A DNA stretch of 64,000 nucleotides, taken from Halichondria panicea. Lineage: Eukaryota > Porifera > Demospongiae > Suberitida > Halichondriidae. Below, in pieces: positions 12,301-27,300 of this stretch; position 1 is the first letter of the stretch; the number at the start of each line of letters is the position of its first letter. The position numbers and the translations under genes are program-made. Where the stretch lies: contig NC_087391.1 in assembly GCF_963675165.1 (NCBI RefSeq), positions 4,514,646-4,578,645 on the forward strand. Reading direction: 5' to 3'. The notes under the pieces are model-generated. The model did not search any database. It was not told the DNA's origin and worked only from the letters and a program-made list of their open reading frames with translations.

Positions 12301-15300
12301 TCTTAATGGTCTTTTCGTGAAAGTTTATGCCCTCCGCTGTACAGTATTATGCAGATCCCACACCCACACACACACCACATATCCCCAGGTGCTCCAGGTG
12401 GCGGCGGGCAGCATTGAATTATCCAAGCAGGTGTTCACAGTACGTAACCCCGTGACTCTGACACTGGCCCCAATGGACCACTCACAGGGACGCTCTCCTC
12501 GGGGGGAGCATAGTGGGCGTGTCTCCAAGGATAGGACCACACCCACACCACACAAGAGCACCGACAGTACGTGCTCTAATACACAAGTCATGCTTATATA
12601 ATAATTAGCACTAATAGTTGTCACGTCTTCAAATGATGACATTTTGACCTGTTTCATAATTGGTTCTGACTGTAAGGCTTCTACCTGTTATAATTATGTG
12701 ACTCTACATAGTACACATGACCTTGATGTAATATTGAAGTCAATAGCATAGCGTAAGTGTGACCTTGTAATGGAAGTTCAGGGTGCATGCGAATGGATTT
12801 TGTGGGATGTTTTCATACAAGTGTAATTAGAACAACCAGCATGCAAGTAACTTAATTGCACCTCAATTTGTACGTGTTACAGCATCGCTGGTTGCTTGAG
12901 AACCGTTGTTTGTTTGGGATGACACAGAGAATTATTGTTTCTAGCTGGTTTATCAGATTGAATACCCAGCCGCCCACGATGGGGCACAAAGCATTCTTGT
13001 GTGCTGAAGCCATTCTCCACCCACGGTTATAATAATCCTCTCAGCTAGTCCAGTGATGCTGTGTCTGCTCTGACAGGTCTTCTTTCCACAATAGAGAACA
13101 CGATATCCCCCTAATAGGATTTAACACCCTTGTCTTGGTTGTGTGAACCATTGTGGGCCGGGTATCATGTGCTATTAGGGGGGTGGACAACAGGAAGTAG
13201 AGTCAGGAGCATGAGCTCCTAGTAGTGTGTCTGGTCTGGGAAAGCACTGGTTCAAAGTGCCTCCGTTGCTAGGCTAGCTGTAATTGAATTTTAGTGCAGC
13301 AGCCTTGGATGTTTGCACATGTAACAGTGCATAATTGAAGGTAATAGGCAATAGTCTAGCTGTGCCAGTTTCTGGGTATTCAGATTGAGTTGTTGTACTT
13401 TTTGTGAATGTATTTCTTTCATCGTTTTTCAGAGTGTGTACATTGTGTAAAATATATACACAGGCGCTTATGTGGTAATGATGAAATTGTGTTGCTAGGT
13501 GTTAGTAATATTTCTCGGAGGTTGCTAAGATGTAAGAATGTGGTACGTATTAAACAACAGGGGTAATGTATTGTGTGAAGCTTTTCTATAGTTGAGTAAT
13601 TTACTTAAACTTTTGTGGTCTGTCTTTCCCACAAAGCGACTTAATTTTATTCCATGTGGGGTGGACTGTAATGCCATTATAATTATGTTCTAGCTGATTG
13701 AATTTGTTGATGCTAGTATACATGGCCACTAGATGCATGTACTTACGTTGTCATGTGCTGTTGCCATGCAGGTGTGCAGCTGTCCTCGTATAGACTGACT
13801 AACCTTGTGGACAAGGTCCAAATAGCAGCAAGATCGGTACGTATTTTTAATTTTATGTTGATGATCTTTACCAATGTACACTATCACTCGAACACACAAC
13901 TAACAGTGCATTACCCCACTAATAATTATAATTATGTCTGTGCCACCCCCTCACCCACCCACCCACCTACTCAGGTTATCACTCATTTGTTGAATCTGTT
14001 GGGGCATTTCCCGTTCTCCTGTGGGTCTGCCCAGATGAGCTCGGTGGTGCGTGAGTATCACGACAGCCCCACCTTCCAACATATGCACGAGCTATCCACC
14101 GAGATATTCGACTCTCCTAGAGTTCAGGTATTCTTAATGATACATGTACTGTACTAGCTATGGTCTATAATGGAGGACCCACTAGACTATACAGTGTATA
14201 CAGTGTACATGATGTCAGTGAGTGCTGTTACTACGGATGTGTATGTACTACTTGTTTTTTATTATGCACACTCCAGTGCTGTTCATTCGCCAGTGTGAAT
14301 TGAGCCCACCACACACACCACCACCCTCACACACACTCACTACACACCCCCACCCTCACATACACTCACTACACACCCCAACCCTCACATACACTCACCA
14401 TACACACCACCCCCTCACACACACTCACACACACACCATCCCCCTCACACACACTCACCACACATCCCCACCCCTTCACACGCCCCCACCCCCACATACA
14501 CTCCCACACACACCACCCCTTCACACACTCCCACCCCCACACACACAGTTCTTCTCTTTCAACAACACGGCCATCGTCACTCTGGTCGAGATTCCAACTC
14601 AAGTGAGTCGCACATTATTAATTAACTATTATTTAGGGTCACGATAATTATGTTCAGATCAGTTAGGGCTGCATCCAGGATTTTGGATCAGGGGGGGCGA
14701 AATGAGCAAATTAAAATGTAGGAGGGGCGAAGTCATCAGAACTATAGCAGTACAAATGAATCTGCCAGATCCTGGGGGGGGGGGGGCGATTACCCCCCTC
14801 AATGCAGCCCTGGATCTGCAATAGAAAATCCCATTATCAAGGAAGTGTACCATATATTATATATTAAATGCAAATTGCTTCATTGCCGTCTTGGCCAACG
14901 GGTAGTGGTTAGTTCTAATTTTACTATTTCTGCTCCTTTCACTTTTCTTCGCCTGCCAAACCACCCCCTTTGAAGGCCGGCTCTGTGACAATTATTCACT
15001 CAATAGAGACAAAGTAACTGCTATAATTGATCTTTGCTGTGGTATCTGGCTCCTCTGCAGACCAAACATTCTAAAAATGCTGGGTTTGGAGGCTTATTTG
15101 ATTATCCTGATCTTTGTTTGCCGTGTGAAACCTCTAGAGTGTGGTTTCTAGCCTGGTTAATAGATATTAAGTGTTTGTGTTGGCAAGTGAAGTGGAAAAA
15201 CAACATGCAACGGGTCATTATGGCATTGTTGATACTGGCAGGGTCAACACGGTGTGCTTGTGTGTACAAACTGTTTGCAAGAATCAGTGGGTGGTTGGCA

Positions 15301-18300
15301 AGCCAGCATTAGTGCTCACATATACAAGGCTGTTTGTTGGCGTGGATATGTAGTTTTTAGTTGGTTACTTCCACTCCATGTAAATAATACAGTTAAAAGT
15401 ACGTGCGTATAATTATATTATCGGTACGGTGTTTGCTATCAATAAAGTAGTTTTACCATAGTTCTCTTGACTGATCATCTTGTAGCTGGCATAATATTGG
15501 CTCAAAAACATTCCTTCATGTACTGTAAAGGTGACCCTATAAGCACACACTGCATGTACATGTACATGTGTATCGTTAGCATATGCACTTAAATTCTTCC
15601 AACCATAAGCTTAGGACACATATTTATGGCTAAGCATCCTTGGGATTTAATGAAAATGAGAGGTCCTATTACACTTGTCCGCATTCAAAAGGTGATTTGC
15701 CACTTATCTCACAGTGACACGTCCTCCGTCCATACCACCCCAGCCTTTGATCTATTTTGGTATTTCCTTCACAGCTGCACTCCTAAGAGAGACTTGAGGC
15801 CTTTCAGGAATTCTGTATTTGATATCTTTTTAATTGAATATCCGTATGTGGTGTCGGTAGCCATGCTACTTTTCTCGGTTGCTGTGTAATAAAAAAAACC
15901 GATACTCTTGTTCTGTGCGGTAGTTTGTGTCATTAATTTGTACAGCATTATATACATGCTCTGTACTGTACTTGCAGTCACGTAATTGAGAGTGAATATT
16001 TTTGTCTGACCTAGCAGGGTTCTATCTTTGGGGGGGAGGGGGGAGGGGAGACAAATTAAGTAAGGAGGGTTCGCAGGTCCTCCCCCGGGAAAAAAATTAT
16101 TTTAGCTCCTCAGAAATGCCATTTTGTAGATTGTAGACTCTCCGTAGTTTTTAATTAAGAATTTACCAGTTAGTGGAGGGGGGAGAGCTAGAGTGGTTGG
16201 GAGAGAAGCTTCCTCCCCTCCACTGGATATAACCCTGCCCAGAACTGTTTAACTCTTCTTGTACTGATTTTAGTGTGTAAGTATCTACATATATGTGTAG
16301 AACGATAATATACTCATTAACCCCTCTCTCCCCCTTCACACACACTCAGCTGAGTGGCGTGCCTTCAGAGGTTAAGACGGCCAACTACCAGACGAGAGTG
16401 ATAGTGAGGGATGTGAGTGGCAAGTACAGCTGGGACAGTGCCGTGCTCTACGGGCCAGAGAAGACCCCCTCACAAGATGGTGAGTCTCCATGCAGTTATG
16501 CTTTTTGCAAAATTACGATGTACCTGATTAAACGCCCGCGCAGTAATCTTAGCGTATTATATATACCATAAGTTGAAGGGCAAGCTTGTGGTATGCACAT
16601 TGTATGCTTCGATTAACCTTTTGAACCATTGTGTACTGTATAATATTTATGTACAGTATAAGTGGAGATCGATGTAGTATAATTATGTATGTCCAAGCTA
16701 GATCATTAATTATTTCCTTTCCTGTATGCGAAATTTGATAGCCTTTATTCAATTAAAGTATGTAATGGATCACACGGCCCACTCCTGTAACCATAGGTGA
16801 GTGGCCGTGTGTACTTGTACTTGTACATGCATGTGTAACGAGGCGTGCAATCCATACAACCAAATGCAGCTCTTCAAAAGCAGAACTAGGTCCCCTATTT
16901 GGCCCATAAGCCCTCTGAGTGAGTGCATGTTGCGTTAACTAGGTTAACTATCAGCGTGACTCGGCTAAGCTTCTGTTGTTGTTTGTTGGTGTTGGGTATT
17001 GTGGATTACTCTCGCTACTTAATCAAGTTTGCAAACACAACGTATTATTATTATTATTCACCTTACTAGTACCAAGAGTTCATTAGGAATAGTAGCAACT
17101 CCACTTAAAACTGTAGTAGGCGTTCTTTCAACCTACGGCACAACCACATGCTGTTGTATAAACTGTGAAATCAAATTTGCAATGAATAAGATAGTGATTA
17201 GACTATTACAGTTATCAAGAGATAAGAGTTAGAAAGCGTGTCTCTACTGTTAGTGACAGAGCACTAGTCTAAGAGCATTGATCATGATTCCTAGGGTTAC
17301 GTGTATGTACATGTAGTGTTTAGTTGTGACTATGTAACGTGTGTGTTTAGGTGACTATGTAATGTGTATGTTTAGTTGTGACTATGCAACGTGTGTGTTT
17401 AGGGGAAAGTGGTGTATAAAAGGTGTTCCCTGTGTACTCGTACTTACATGCATTGAGTATTTTGTACGTGCATGTAGGTGTGTGTGTGTGTGTGTGTAGG
17501 TGTGTGTGTGTGTGTGTAGGTATGTGTGTGTGTGTGTGTAGGTGTGTGTGTGTGTGTGTACGTTTGTCTTACTTTGATCCAAATTGTATACTTAGATAAA
17601 GGGTGCCTATAGCAACCAACGTTTTTTTGATGAGCTACTAACTACCGGGCAACATGAAGGGGGGTGGTGTCAAGTGGGGTGGGGGCAATCAGTTGGATGG
17701 TAGCGACTACATACAGTGTACTTCGTTTGTTGGAACACTCTTATTATTATGCACAGTTGTGTTTTTAGCATGCGTCTTCTTGCATCATAATCGATTATTA
17801 CATAAAAATGGAACAAGTGTGTGTGTGTATATGGCTGTAAAGACTCATTAACTAATCAGCCACCCATAATCTGACATGATCACAGGATGTTGTGCAGGGC
17901 CGGTATATTCCTGGATTCCTAGGTCACCTGTTATTGCTGAGTTGGGTTACTGCCAATGAGGAGGTTTCCCACACTAGCTTGTTTATAACTAGCCGGTTAG
18001 ATCTCTTTGATGTGGTACGATTAGCATTCTTTATACGCTTTGGATCATGTTTTGATTCTTTCTGTGATTCCTAATAAGTAATGGTTGTCCATTACTTCAT
18101 GTGTGTTACTAGGAAATCATATTATTAATTGCTTCATCTATGAAACCAGTTCTCGGTGGCTTCTAAAAGTAGTTTCTACTTTTGATGATTTTAATTTCTC
18201 TGGTTTTAATATGTGCCAATGCAACTATTTAGTTAGTCACCATAATTATCATGTCCTGTTGTGTAAAGTGAGAAAGAGGTAGTTCATATTTTAAGTCTTT

Positions 18301-20205
18301 AGGAGCACTTCCCATGTGACATAAAATGATGCATTTCCTATCTTAGTTGTAAACTCAACTCCAGTAAGTCAAAAGGTCAGTCACCCTGACTACACGTATG
18401 TGTGTGTGATGGAATAGCTTGAGTCATGATTTCCTCTATTTCTGTGAACTCCATAGGAGGCTCAATTCTTGGAAGTTAAGCCACAAGTATCATTAGTCAC
18501 GCTTCCAATGTCCTAAATGATCACATTTCGGTACTCTTTAGATCGTGAGTTAGGTTAGCCTCGATCCCAGGCCAAGTCAAAAGGTCAGTCACCATGACTA
18601 CATACATATGTACGTACGTGTGTGGGATGGAATAGCTTGAGTCATGATTTCCTCTATTTCTGTGAACTATGTAGCTCAATACTTGGAAGTTAAGCCACAA
18701 GTATCATTAGTCACGCTTCCAATGTCCTAAATGATCACATTTCGGTACTCTTTAGATTGTGAGTTAGGTTAGCCTCGATCCCAGGCCAAGTCAAAAGGTC
18801 AGTCACCATGACTACATACATATGTACGTACGTGTGTGTGATGGAATAGCTTGAGTCATGATTTCCTCTATTTCTGTGAACTCCATAGGAGGCTCAATTC
18901 TTGGAAGTTAAGCCACAAGTATCATTAGTCACGCTTCCAATGTCCTAAATGATCACATTTCGGCACTCTTTAGATCGTGAGTTAGGTTAGCCTCGATTTA
19001 GGCCTTGCGAAGGAGGCTAGAGTTAGGTATGGTTGTGGGGCTCCCCCTTTTGTTGTCCCACAATATTTGTTGTGCCACTACAACTTGTAAATGGACACAC
19101 TTTGTTGACACAACAGTAGTAAGATGTGTAGATATTCATTGGTGTAGTTAATGATATTCATAATCCAATTAATGTGTTTTGACCGCTGGCTGATTGTATA
19201 CAAACAGATGCATACACAGCAAAACCAAAATGAGTAGGTGGATACGCTACACATGTTTCTACTTGGCCCAGGACCCAGCATAATCACTGCTAGTGGGTGG
19301 GTGTGCAGCATACGTGCAGTGGACTTTAAGGCTCTTCTTAATAAGGTTCTAGTTTTGACCATTTTAGTACTTGCTTGAGGTTGCCAGCATGTTCAATGGT
19401 AGAGCTGAAGCCACTACAAGGGCTCTCTGAAGTGCACCACACATGTGCCCTCTAAAGGTAGTCTGTGACTGTTTAGTCTCGGCCCAAGTGGGAGGACTCA
19501 ATGATATCACAAACTCCCACGACTGTGAACTGTGAATCTCAGAAAGTTTGTCACATTTATCCTCGATTATTAATAATACTGAAATTAGTTGCTCATACCT
19601 GCCTAATAGGACCAATGGCTAGGATTACCGTGTCTGTCTCATTACAGAACAATGCGTATGGATAATGGATTAGTTGCATGCTCACTGTTGGGGATTCTGT
19701 TGTTCACTAGGTTCAAGACGTTGGACTCCATACTTTATAGTGTTTAGACTAGTCTGAGGTGTTTGTTCAGCTCATAACCTGAGCCACTACTGTGTGTGTG
19801 CCTAATTTGCATGGCTTCCAACTTGTGACCCAAACTGGTCAGGTCTTAAACTGATAAGATTCCAAAAATGTCCTTTGTTGGTTCTCCCTGATGAGATTAA
19901 CGGCCTTGCAGACTGGCAGTGGCAGTGGTTAGTCCAACTCTGTTTATCTTACACAGCAGGCAGCTGTAATTTATGTTTGTGGTCAGTATGTATGACAACA
20001 ATGCTCTTGTAGTGGGCAAACACTATGATAATGGCCTCGTGTGCAGTCTAAATGCTTTGAATTTTGAATTTCATAAGGACCACCTAGCTGTCCGGACATA
20101 CTGTAGTGCTTACCAAACACATACAAGCACAGTACACACAAACACAAACACATTCTCGTTAATTATCTCTCTTTTGTTACACACACACAAAAAACCACCA
20201 CCACA

Positions 20206-20246
<41 letters not shown>

Positions 20247-23200
20247 ACGCACATATACACGCACACACAGACCACCACCCATCACTGACGAGCTCTGAGA
20301 CTGCAGAGTCTCTAATGGACTATCTGTCCCTGATCTCCCAGTCTACCCCCGTCCCTGACTCGCCCTCTCTCCCCAGTGACCCCCTCCAACCACCCTCCTG
20401 GAGAACACATAACAACTCAAGCAGAGACGTCCTGGAAGATGTGAGTTGAGTCACCGTGTTCTAGAGTGGAGGGCGGAGCTAAAAGTACCTAGTTATTTTC
20501 TTTCCACTATAAACTAGTGATCGATAATCCCATCTGGGGTGAACATTTAATCTTTGCTGTGGCTGTATTGCTGTAGCTACCGAATCTGATACCTTTGGCA
20601 GGGAGGAGGCATTTACTATCTTGCTTGTTATGTAACACTGAGATACATGTTTTGTATGAGTAAGAAGAGGACTGCTCAGTTTACACTGTAGTTATATGGG
20701 ATGACATGATAGGCAGCATTCAGGAACCAGCATTCAGTATTTATACTTCATGTGCAACAATATCCTAGTGTGCGTTTCATGCTGCTGTTCTGTGACTTAA
20801 CAAATTCTGTTTGATCTCTCTCGTTAGCTACTGGTGCATATTGAGACCACCAGTCCTGAGTGTGTGTTGTTCCCTGGTACCTCGGGACTGTGTGAGGCTG
20901 TGCCTGTGGGGAGTGGTGTGGGCGTAAGGAACGAGGGTGTGAGAGGGACAGAAGAGGAGATGCTCCTCTTATTGAATCACCAACACTTTAACGAGCAGAG
21001 ATATGTCAACGAAACAAAACACATGCAAAGGTGTGAGACAAGTACTACTGTAACCCAAACTTTGTACATACAGTTGTGTAGTTTGAATGAAAAGATGACG
21101 AGTTTTAAACCAATAGCTGCTAAAGCTTGTTTTATGTGCTGATCAATAACTATATAGCAACCAGTGCTTGGCACTAGCCCCCTTTTTTGGTAATTGCACT
21201 TAATTATTAATATCCGACTTACCACATGAAAGTGGCCAAGTGTTATTGTAGTAGGATATCCGCCTCTAGTGAGCCAAGTACTAGTTAGTGAGCCAACTAA
21301 TTTGTTGTGATGGTACATGTATATGTATCCCCTCTCCCCTCCCATCTCTCCCCCTCCCTACCCACTCTGCCAAGGGACTTTCCTGAGCTTGGCCTTATAA
21401 GGTCTTAGAGTGGTGGTGAGAGTAGTACCCTTTACAAGAGTATCCTTAGTACATGTTTGAGGTCTCAATTACTGGGTATGTGACACAAGCTGGTGTGTGT
21501 ACAACTAGATTTACTACTATTTTTAAATTTGATGAAATGCTTGATGATTGTGCATGTCTGGTTAAGTAGCTTTTCCTGAGTCAATTGTTCACATTAAACG
21601 AGTGGTTAATCACGACTAAACTGACACTAGAAATTCGCGTGGGACTGCTTGATGTGTATTATACTCTTGGATTACAATTAGCTCAAATGATTGTTGTCAT
21701 TCATCACTGACAACAGAGCAGGCATTTAGTTATGGTGTCAGTAACACTTGAAACTTGAGCCTTGGGTGTGTTCATTGAGCCAGTAATGCTCTTAATTGAT
21801 AACTCCCGTGGACATTTTAACATGTCTCCACCTTGTATGTAGCTTGACTGGCTGCAGGGCGTATAGGCTTGAAATAATTACCGTGTTTTAAAGTTTTGCT
21901 GATACGGTAAATAGAAGCCTGGAATGTGTTTGTACAGCGTTCTACGTAATCTTGTCTACACAGTTCTGATTGGACGTCGTTTGATATGTGATATAGTTGA
22001 TATCATTTCTGAGCTCTCTGTAAGGTAGTGGCTGATGTGTGATGCAATATCTAGCACACTAACTAGAGTATGGTTGTACTCCATGTACGTACATGTACGT
22101 GCCTCGATATTTGCTCTGTGTATGACTTCTCTTTGCACGCACATACCACAGTATGCAGGGAGAGTGTGCAGCCATTCCCAAGTTCTTCCCCAGTTCTCTG
22201 CCCTTCCATCACTGCCGACTCTTCTTATCACATCTGGGCATGCTCAGTTGGGAGAAAAGGTAAACCCCCCCCCCGGCTACATGTACATGTGCAGTAACTA
22301 ATGACGATTTGACATTGTGTACTCTTATCATCATAATCTCTTAGTGGTTGTCTATTTCCGATTCTTATGAGTTATCATCGTATTCAGACACTAGTGTTGT
22401 GTATTGGGTATTCTTAGCTATTTTCAAAGGATGTTGGATAATCAGTGAGTGCTTCAATTTCTTATGAATTTATACTGTAGCTGAACAGTAGTGTATGTTT
22501 CATATTGGTTATCACAAGTCCCCAATGACAGAAACTAGTTGGGATTTTCTACTCGCAATTAACATAGCAGAAACTAAAAACCAATTAAGCTTCTAAAATT
22601 ACAAGTTGCCCTGTGTGCATGCAATTTCACCTTTCTTGAGTTGCACATGTGCATGTGCATGCAATTTCAACACACATGATCTATTGGTTAATAATGGGAT
22701 GTTAGGGTGTACCTGCATGTGGGCAGGATATGATTGATGGCAGGAAATGAGACCAGGGTGCTCTTGTGAATGGGGAGGGCAATGGGGTGGGTGGATTGAT
22801 CAGGTACTCGTTGCCAATCTGGCTATGTAGCTCGCCTAAAAGCCAATTAAATAAGGGGGCATGCACTGGCTGCTAAATTCCATATAGGCTCATTTATAGT
22901 TGAGATATTTGCTGATAGCCGAAAAGCAATTAATTTATAGTCTGCAATCAAATTGGCTCCCTTTTTATTAGACACCCACTATGTACAGTACTGTACATGT
23001 GTATCCCTTCATCACATTGCCTCCGCATACAACAGTGGTAAGCACACTGTGTTCTTTTGAAGGATTCTCCCTGTATAATTAGTCATATTATATGGAGCTC
23101 AATCCTTTGAACAGTAGGCCTTCTTTTGGCGCAAAGGATGCTACACACTAGGATTTCCTGACATGGGGCGAGTATCCTTCGTGTGACAATAGCTTCAAAG

Positions 23201-24338
23201 TCTATCAGTAATAATGTCAGTCTACCCGGTAGTATCTATGGCTTGTGATTTTAGGAAGAAGCTGGTGTACATACAATGTAGTGGGTGTGTGTTTGATTAT
23301 GTATTGCTCTGTAGGAACCACTTGGACCTGCTGGAGAAGAGCAAGCAGTTGATCCTGGAGCTGAAGCATCTCGATAATGTGCAGGCACAGACGTAAGTGC
23401 AGTACGCAATTCTCTCTGCAACCTATTCCGCATGCACACACGGGTACACTCACATCCCTCACCTCTCACACTCACATCCCTCACCCTCACTCACACACAC
23501 CACAGTAGCCGACAGACGTACAAGGTGGCGGTTCTCTACGTGGCACCAGGTCAGGAGGACAAGAGCTCCATCTTCTCAAACAGCCGGGGGAGCAGAGAGT
23601 ACGAGGAGTTCCTGGCAGGTCTTGGCTGGGAGGTGGGTCCCCTTGATTGGTACTTAATGTTGGATGACCTATACATACATGTATATGTAGAGATACACAA
23701 CGTTGCATTTCGCTGGCCATGATTACCCAAATTGCTACTTTGTCTGTTAGCAATTTAGGAATAATACTAGAGTGCAAACCCTCGGCAATTGTACGTCTCA
23801 TAAGACTGCTGCAGTTTGTAAAAATCAGTAGGATACATGTATTTACATGAAAATGGAAACCAAGCAGCAACTACCAATGAACGCTATGGCAGTGGGGCCA
23901 TGATCAGAACTATCACATGCACTAGGACTAGGATCACAGCAGAGTCAGCTATACAAATAAGGCACCTGAGGAGCCCTGGTTAGTTAGTAGGATTACAGCA
24001 GAGCAGGCCTGAAGTGTTAAAAGTACACCAGGCTGACATGCAGTGGGACCAGAGTAGGCTCACAGTAGCCAGCAAAGAAGCCTGTAGTCTCTTCCCATGA
24101 AAAAACAAATGTAGCCACATGGCTCTAATAGTGCGCATGTGTAATATAATTATAGTGCCTCGAATTAAATCCACTTATATCTAGCTAACTCTAATGGTTA
24201 AGTTCAAGCTTCTTTGCTTTTATTCGACAATGAAGCTTTAACATCGAAATCTGCCACTAGTAACGTGCTTTGTGAAGGCTATCCATGATGTAAACGCACC
24301 GCTATGGCATCCAGGTGAGCAGGCTCAGAAATCTTAAG

Positions 24339-24379
<41 letters not shown>

Positions 24380-27300
24380 CAATCAACCGACTACTATACC
24401 CATGACCACCCACACGCCTCCCGGTAATAAAGATTTTTTAAAGAATACCTTGGACAAATTGGGAGGATAAACAGTACCAAAGAATCCTTATAATGTGTTG
24501 GGGTGACCTTCTTATCAACTTGCTGTGGTAGGACTATACAAACTGTACACTTATAATTATGTGGCCATCACATACTTGCTTGAGTGACTTGCAATTGGTT
24601 ATGACACTTGTCACTCATTATTACTGGCCCAGAGGAGGTGGGACATATGACATGCGTATATGAAGCACTACAAGTTCAGTGCATTGGCCGAACGTTATCA
24701 CGTGACCGCCACAATGACATCAATACACTGAAGTTGTAGTGATTCGTGACGCATGTCCTCTGACTGTAGCGTATTGAATCTAAGTGGCATGTTCAAACAC
24801 AACTTCCTACAAATTGTTTACGAACTGATTGCAGTACAGGAAAGCTTGTAGGAACTACATGTACATGCAGATGTATGTGCCAGTGGATGCGTAGTGTTTA
24901 TTGCATTACAGCTTGGTGTGCGGTATGCTTACAACATTGCTTCACAGTTCTCTATAGTATCTGGTAAACATCCAGTTCTTAGTCTGAGAGGCTTCATACC
25001 TTGTAGGTAGTGTGTAGGACGTTGGGTAATCCCAATACTGATCTCTAGGTCTTCCCAAATTAATATAGTTGTTGATTTCAATTTTGCTTAGAATTGAGTG
25101 TATTGGGATCTTTAATCTATTTCCTATTCAATGGAGGATTCTTAGAACCCTTCACTGGCTGTATCTTCTGACTGTAACATGTGTCTTCTGGTGGGTATGT
25201 GTCTAGCTGCAGGGACTTAAAGACATTCCTGTTTACCTCTAGCAGACACAGTGATTCAATAACCTCACTATAATATTATAGCAATCACTCTGATCTTGCA
25301 CTGTAGTAGCACCAACCTCCTTTGATTGCCCACTAGTCTCTTAGCAACAACTGGCCATTGTTTACAGGACTCTTTCTTCTATTAACAGACAATTTGCAGG
25401 TCCTTGAAGATTTTTGTTGTGGTATATACACATGCTCTAGTATAGCCCTTCTAAAGTCTGTTGTTAAGTGTTATGTGGTCAGCTGGGACCAACTGCTTCT
25501 AAGCTCCTGCAAGGCTTCAAATTGTCTTGCTGACACTGTCTTTAATCTATAATCACATTGATTGTGTCCTCAAAAGCTTAGTCTATGACAAAGAGAAGGA
25601 GCTTTCTTCCCTCTGTTTGAAGTTACAGCAATGGATAATGAATATTCATAAGGTTAACACCTAGGGCATGTTAAGAATTGTATGGCTGCAATTATACGTT
25701 TGCAAGTTGTTTGAGAGGTCATTCCTTCGTTCTCACCCTTGATACTATTTAGATTTTTCAGGCAGTAGTTCACTTTATGATTCACCTTCTATCATTTCCT
25801 ACTGGGAGCTTATTACATTCCTTCCACAAATGCCTCCAGGCATATTCACCTACTGTTGCTGGTTGCCTTGGTTGCATTGTTGTCCAACATTATGGTATCT
25901 GGCCTGTGCCCATTGTAAACAATAATACTGTTCATTGCTTCCTGCTCATGCTTAGTCTACTAGTCAGTCATGACTCAACTCCTCTCTTGTCTGCCTTTCT
26001 TTTTCCATTCACACACTGGACTTGCAGGAGCATCTATATGCAGTGTCTCTTGCATGGTTCTTACCATTCAGTGGTGGACATGTTTGGAGATGGGGTGCAT
26101 TGTGTGTGTACATTGCTAGGCTGGACGTGGTGGCATCTACGTTCATTAATTTAGGGGCTATATATATATTTGAAATCAAGGATTTTGGGCCCCCATTAAA
26201 GATCAGTAGATTACTAATTAGAGCTAATTTTAAATTTTACCTTCCAGACAAGTTATTGTCCTTGCTAGCGAAACTGATTCATACTCCCCTCCTCACCCCC
26301 CACACACACACGCTAGGTGGAGATGGAGACTCACTCTGGCTACATGGGAGGTCTAAAGAGGGAGTTCTGTGCTAACTGCACCCTGCCCTATTATGCCACC
26401 TCCTCTGAAGAGGTGCTCTTCCACGTGGCTACCAGACTACCCCTCAAGATTGATCAGAAGGTACAATTATGCATGATGAAAATGTCAGTGGTTTAAAAGT
26501 GCTGAACACTGTAAAAAGTCCAAAATTTAGCTGAACTGATTTACCTATTTTAAGTCCCAGGGTATATGCTATGCTGTGTTCTGTTTCATATTGATAGCAT
26601 GCCTAGTTAGCAAAGCCATTGTTGGGTGCATGGTCACTCAAAGTCCCTCCAGTTTTTGTGGCATTCATTTTTACTATGGAAGTCTCATCAGCTCTCTCTA
26701 CATAGACTTTAAGTTGATAATTCCTGTGTATTCATGCGCAGTAATAGTGTTGTATCCATCTTGTTAGCTAAAATCAGAACTTCATTATGATCTACCTATA
26801 ATGTAATTTTTAAACTGTTGTTTCAGGATGTTTGCTCGTAAATTTAGTCTGCCTGGAGAGAAAGTGAACATGTTTTAGATAGTTAGCATGTCACCTTGTT
26901 GACGTTATTTTCTCATGTTGGCAAACTTCTTCCACTAATCGCCTGCCTCTAGACACTATATCTACCACTTTTGGAAATGTACCCCGTGCCAGTGTTAAGT
27001 GGAGGTCACAACTAGATGGATTGTGTTATGGCTTGACCTAACCAACTACGAAGTAATTATCATGTGTTCGTATTTCCGTCTACATTTAAGGATATTGGTG
27101 CACTTGTACAATTTGAATATTTCATTAATTTCCTGTTTGTTTCAAGGAAATACATTATTATAGCGATGTTTTGTTATCTTGTTGATGTTTATGCAGTTGC
27201 AGTTACGGCTGTAATTGTTAAGCGGCTTGTGATGACTCTTTTTCTGCATTGTGCATTGTCTAGGAGAGGCAGCATACATTCATTAGAAGCATAACCAAGT

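Larger units (their letters stand above)
16480..20270 (+). other. RALGAPA1: RALGAPA intron 22 (3.8 kb)
   Basis: One of the two longest introns of the gene. It holds a TG microsatellite (17477-17560), the three-copy 210-bp repeat at 18366-18997 and a CA microsatellite next to the exon-23 acceptor. No ORF here looks like a gene; the open frames are short, unsupported and lack splice context. Nothing else is recognised. Confidence 0.7.

Noticed and set aside
14222-14647. 141-codon open frame rich in His, Thr and Pro
   Set aside because: Translation of a CA/CCACC repeat tract; only 14549-14602 (exon 21) is supported as coding.
25777-26154. 125-codon plus-strand open frame in RALGAPA intron 27
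   Set aside because: Cys/His/Leu-rich low-information sequence without domain, splice context or repeat-protein similarity that I can recognise; expected by chance in a 2.7-kb intron.
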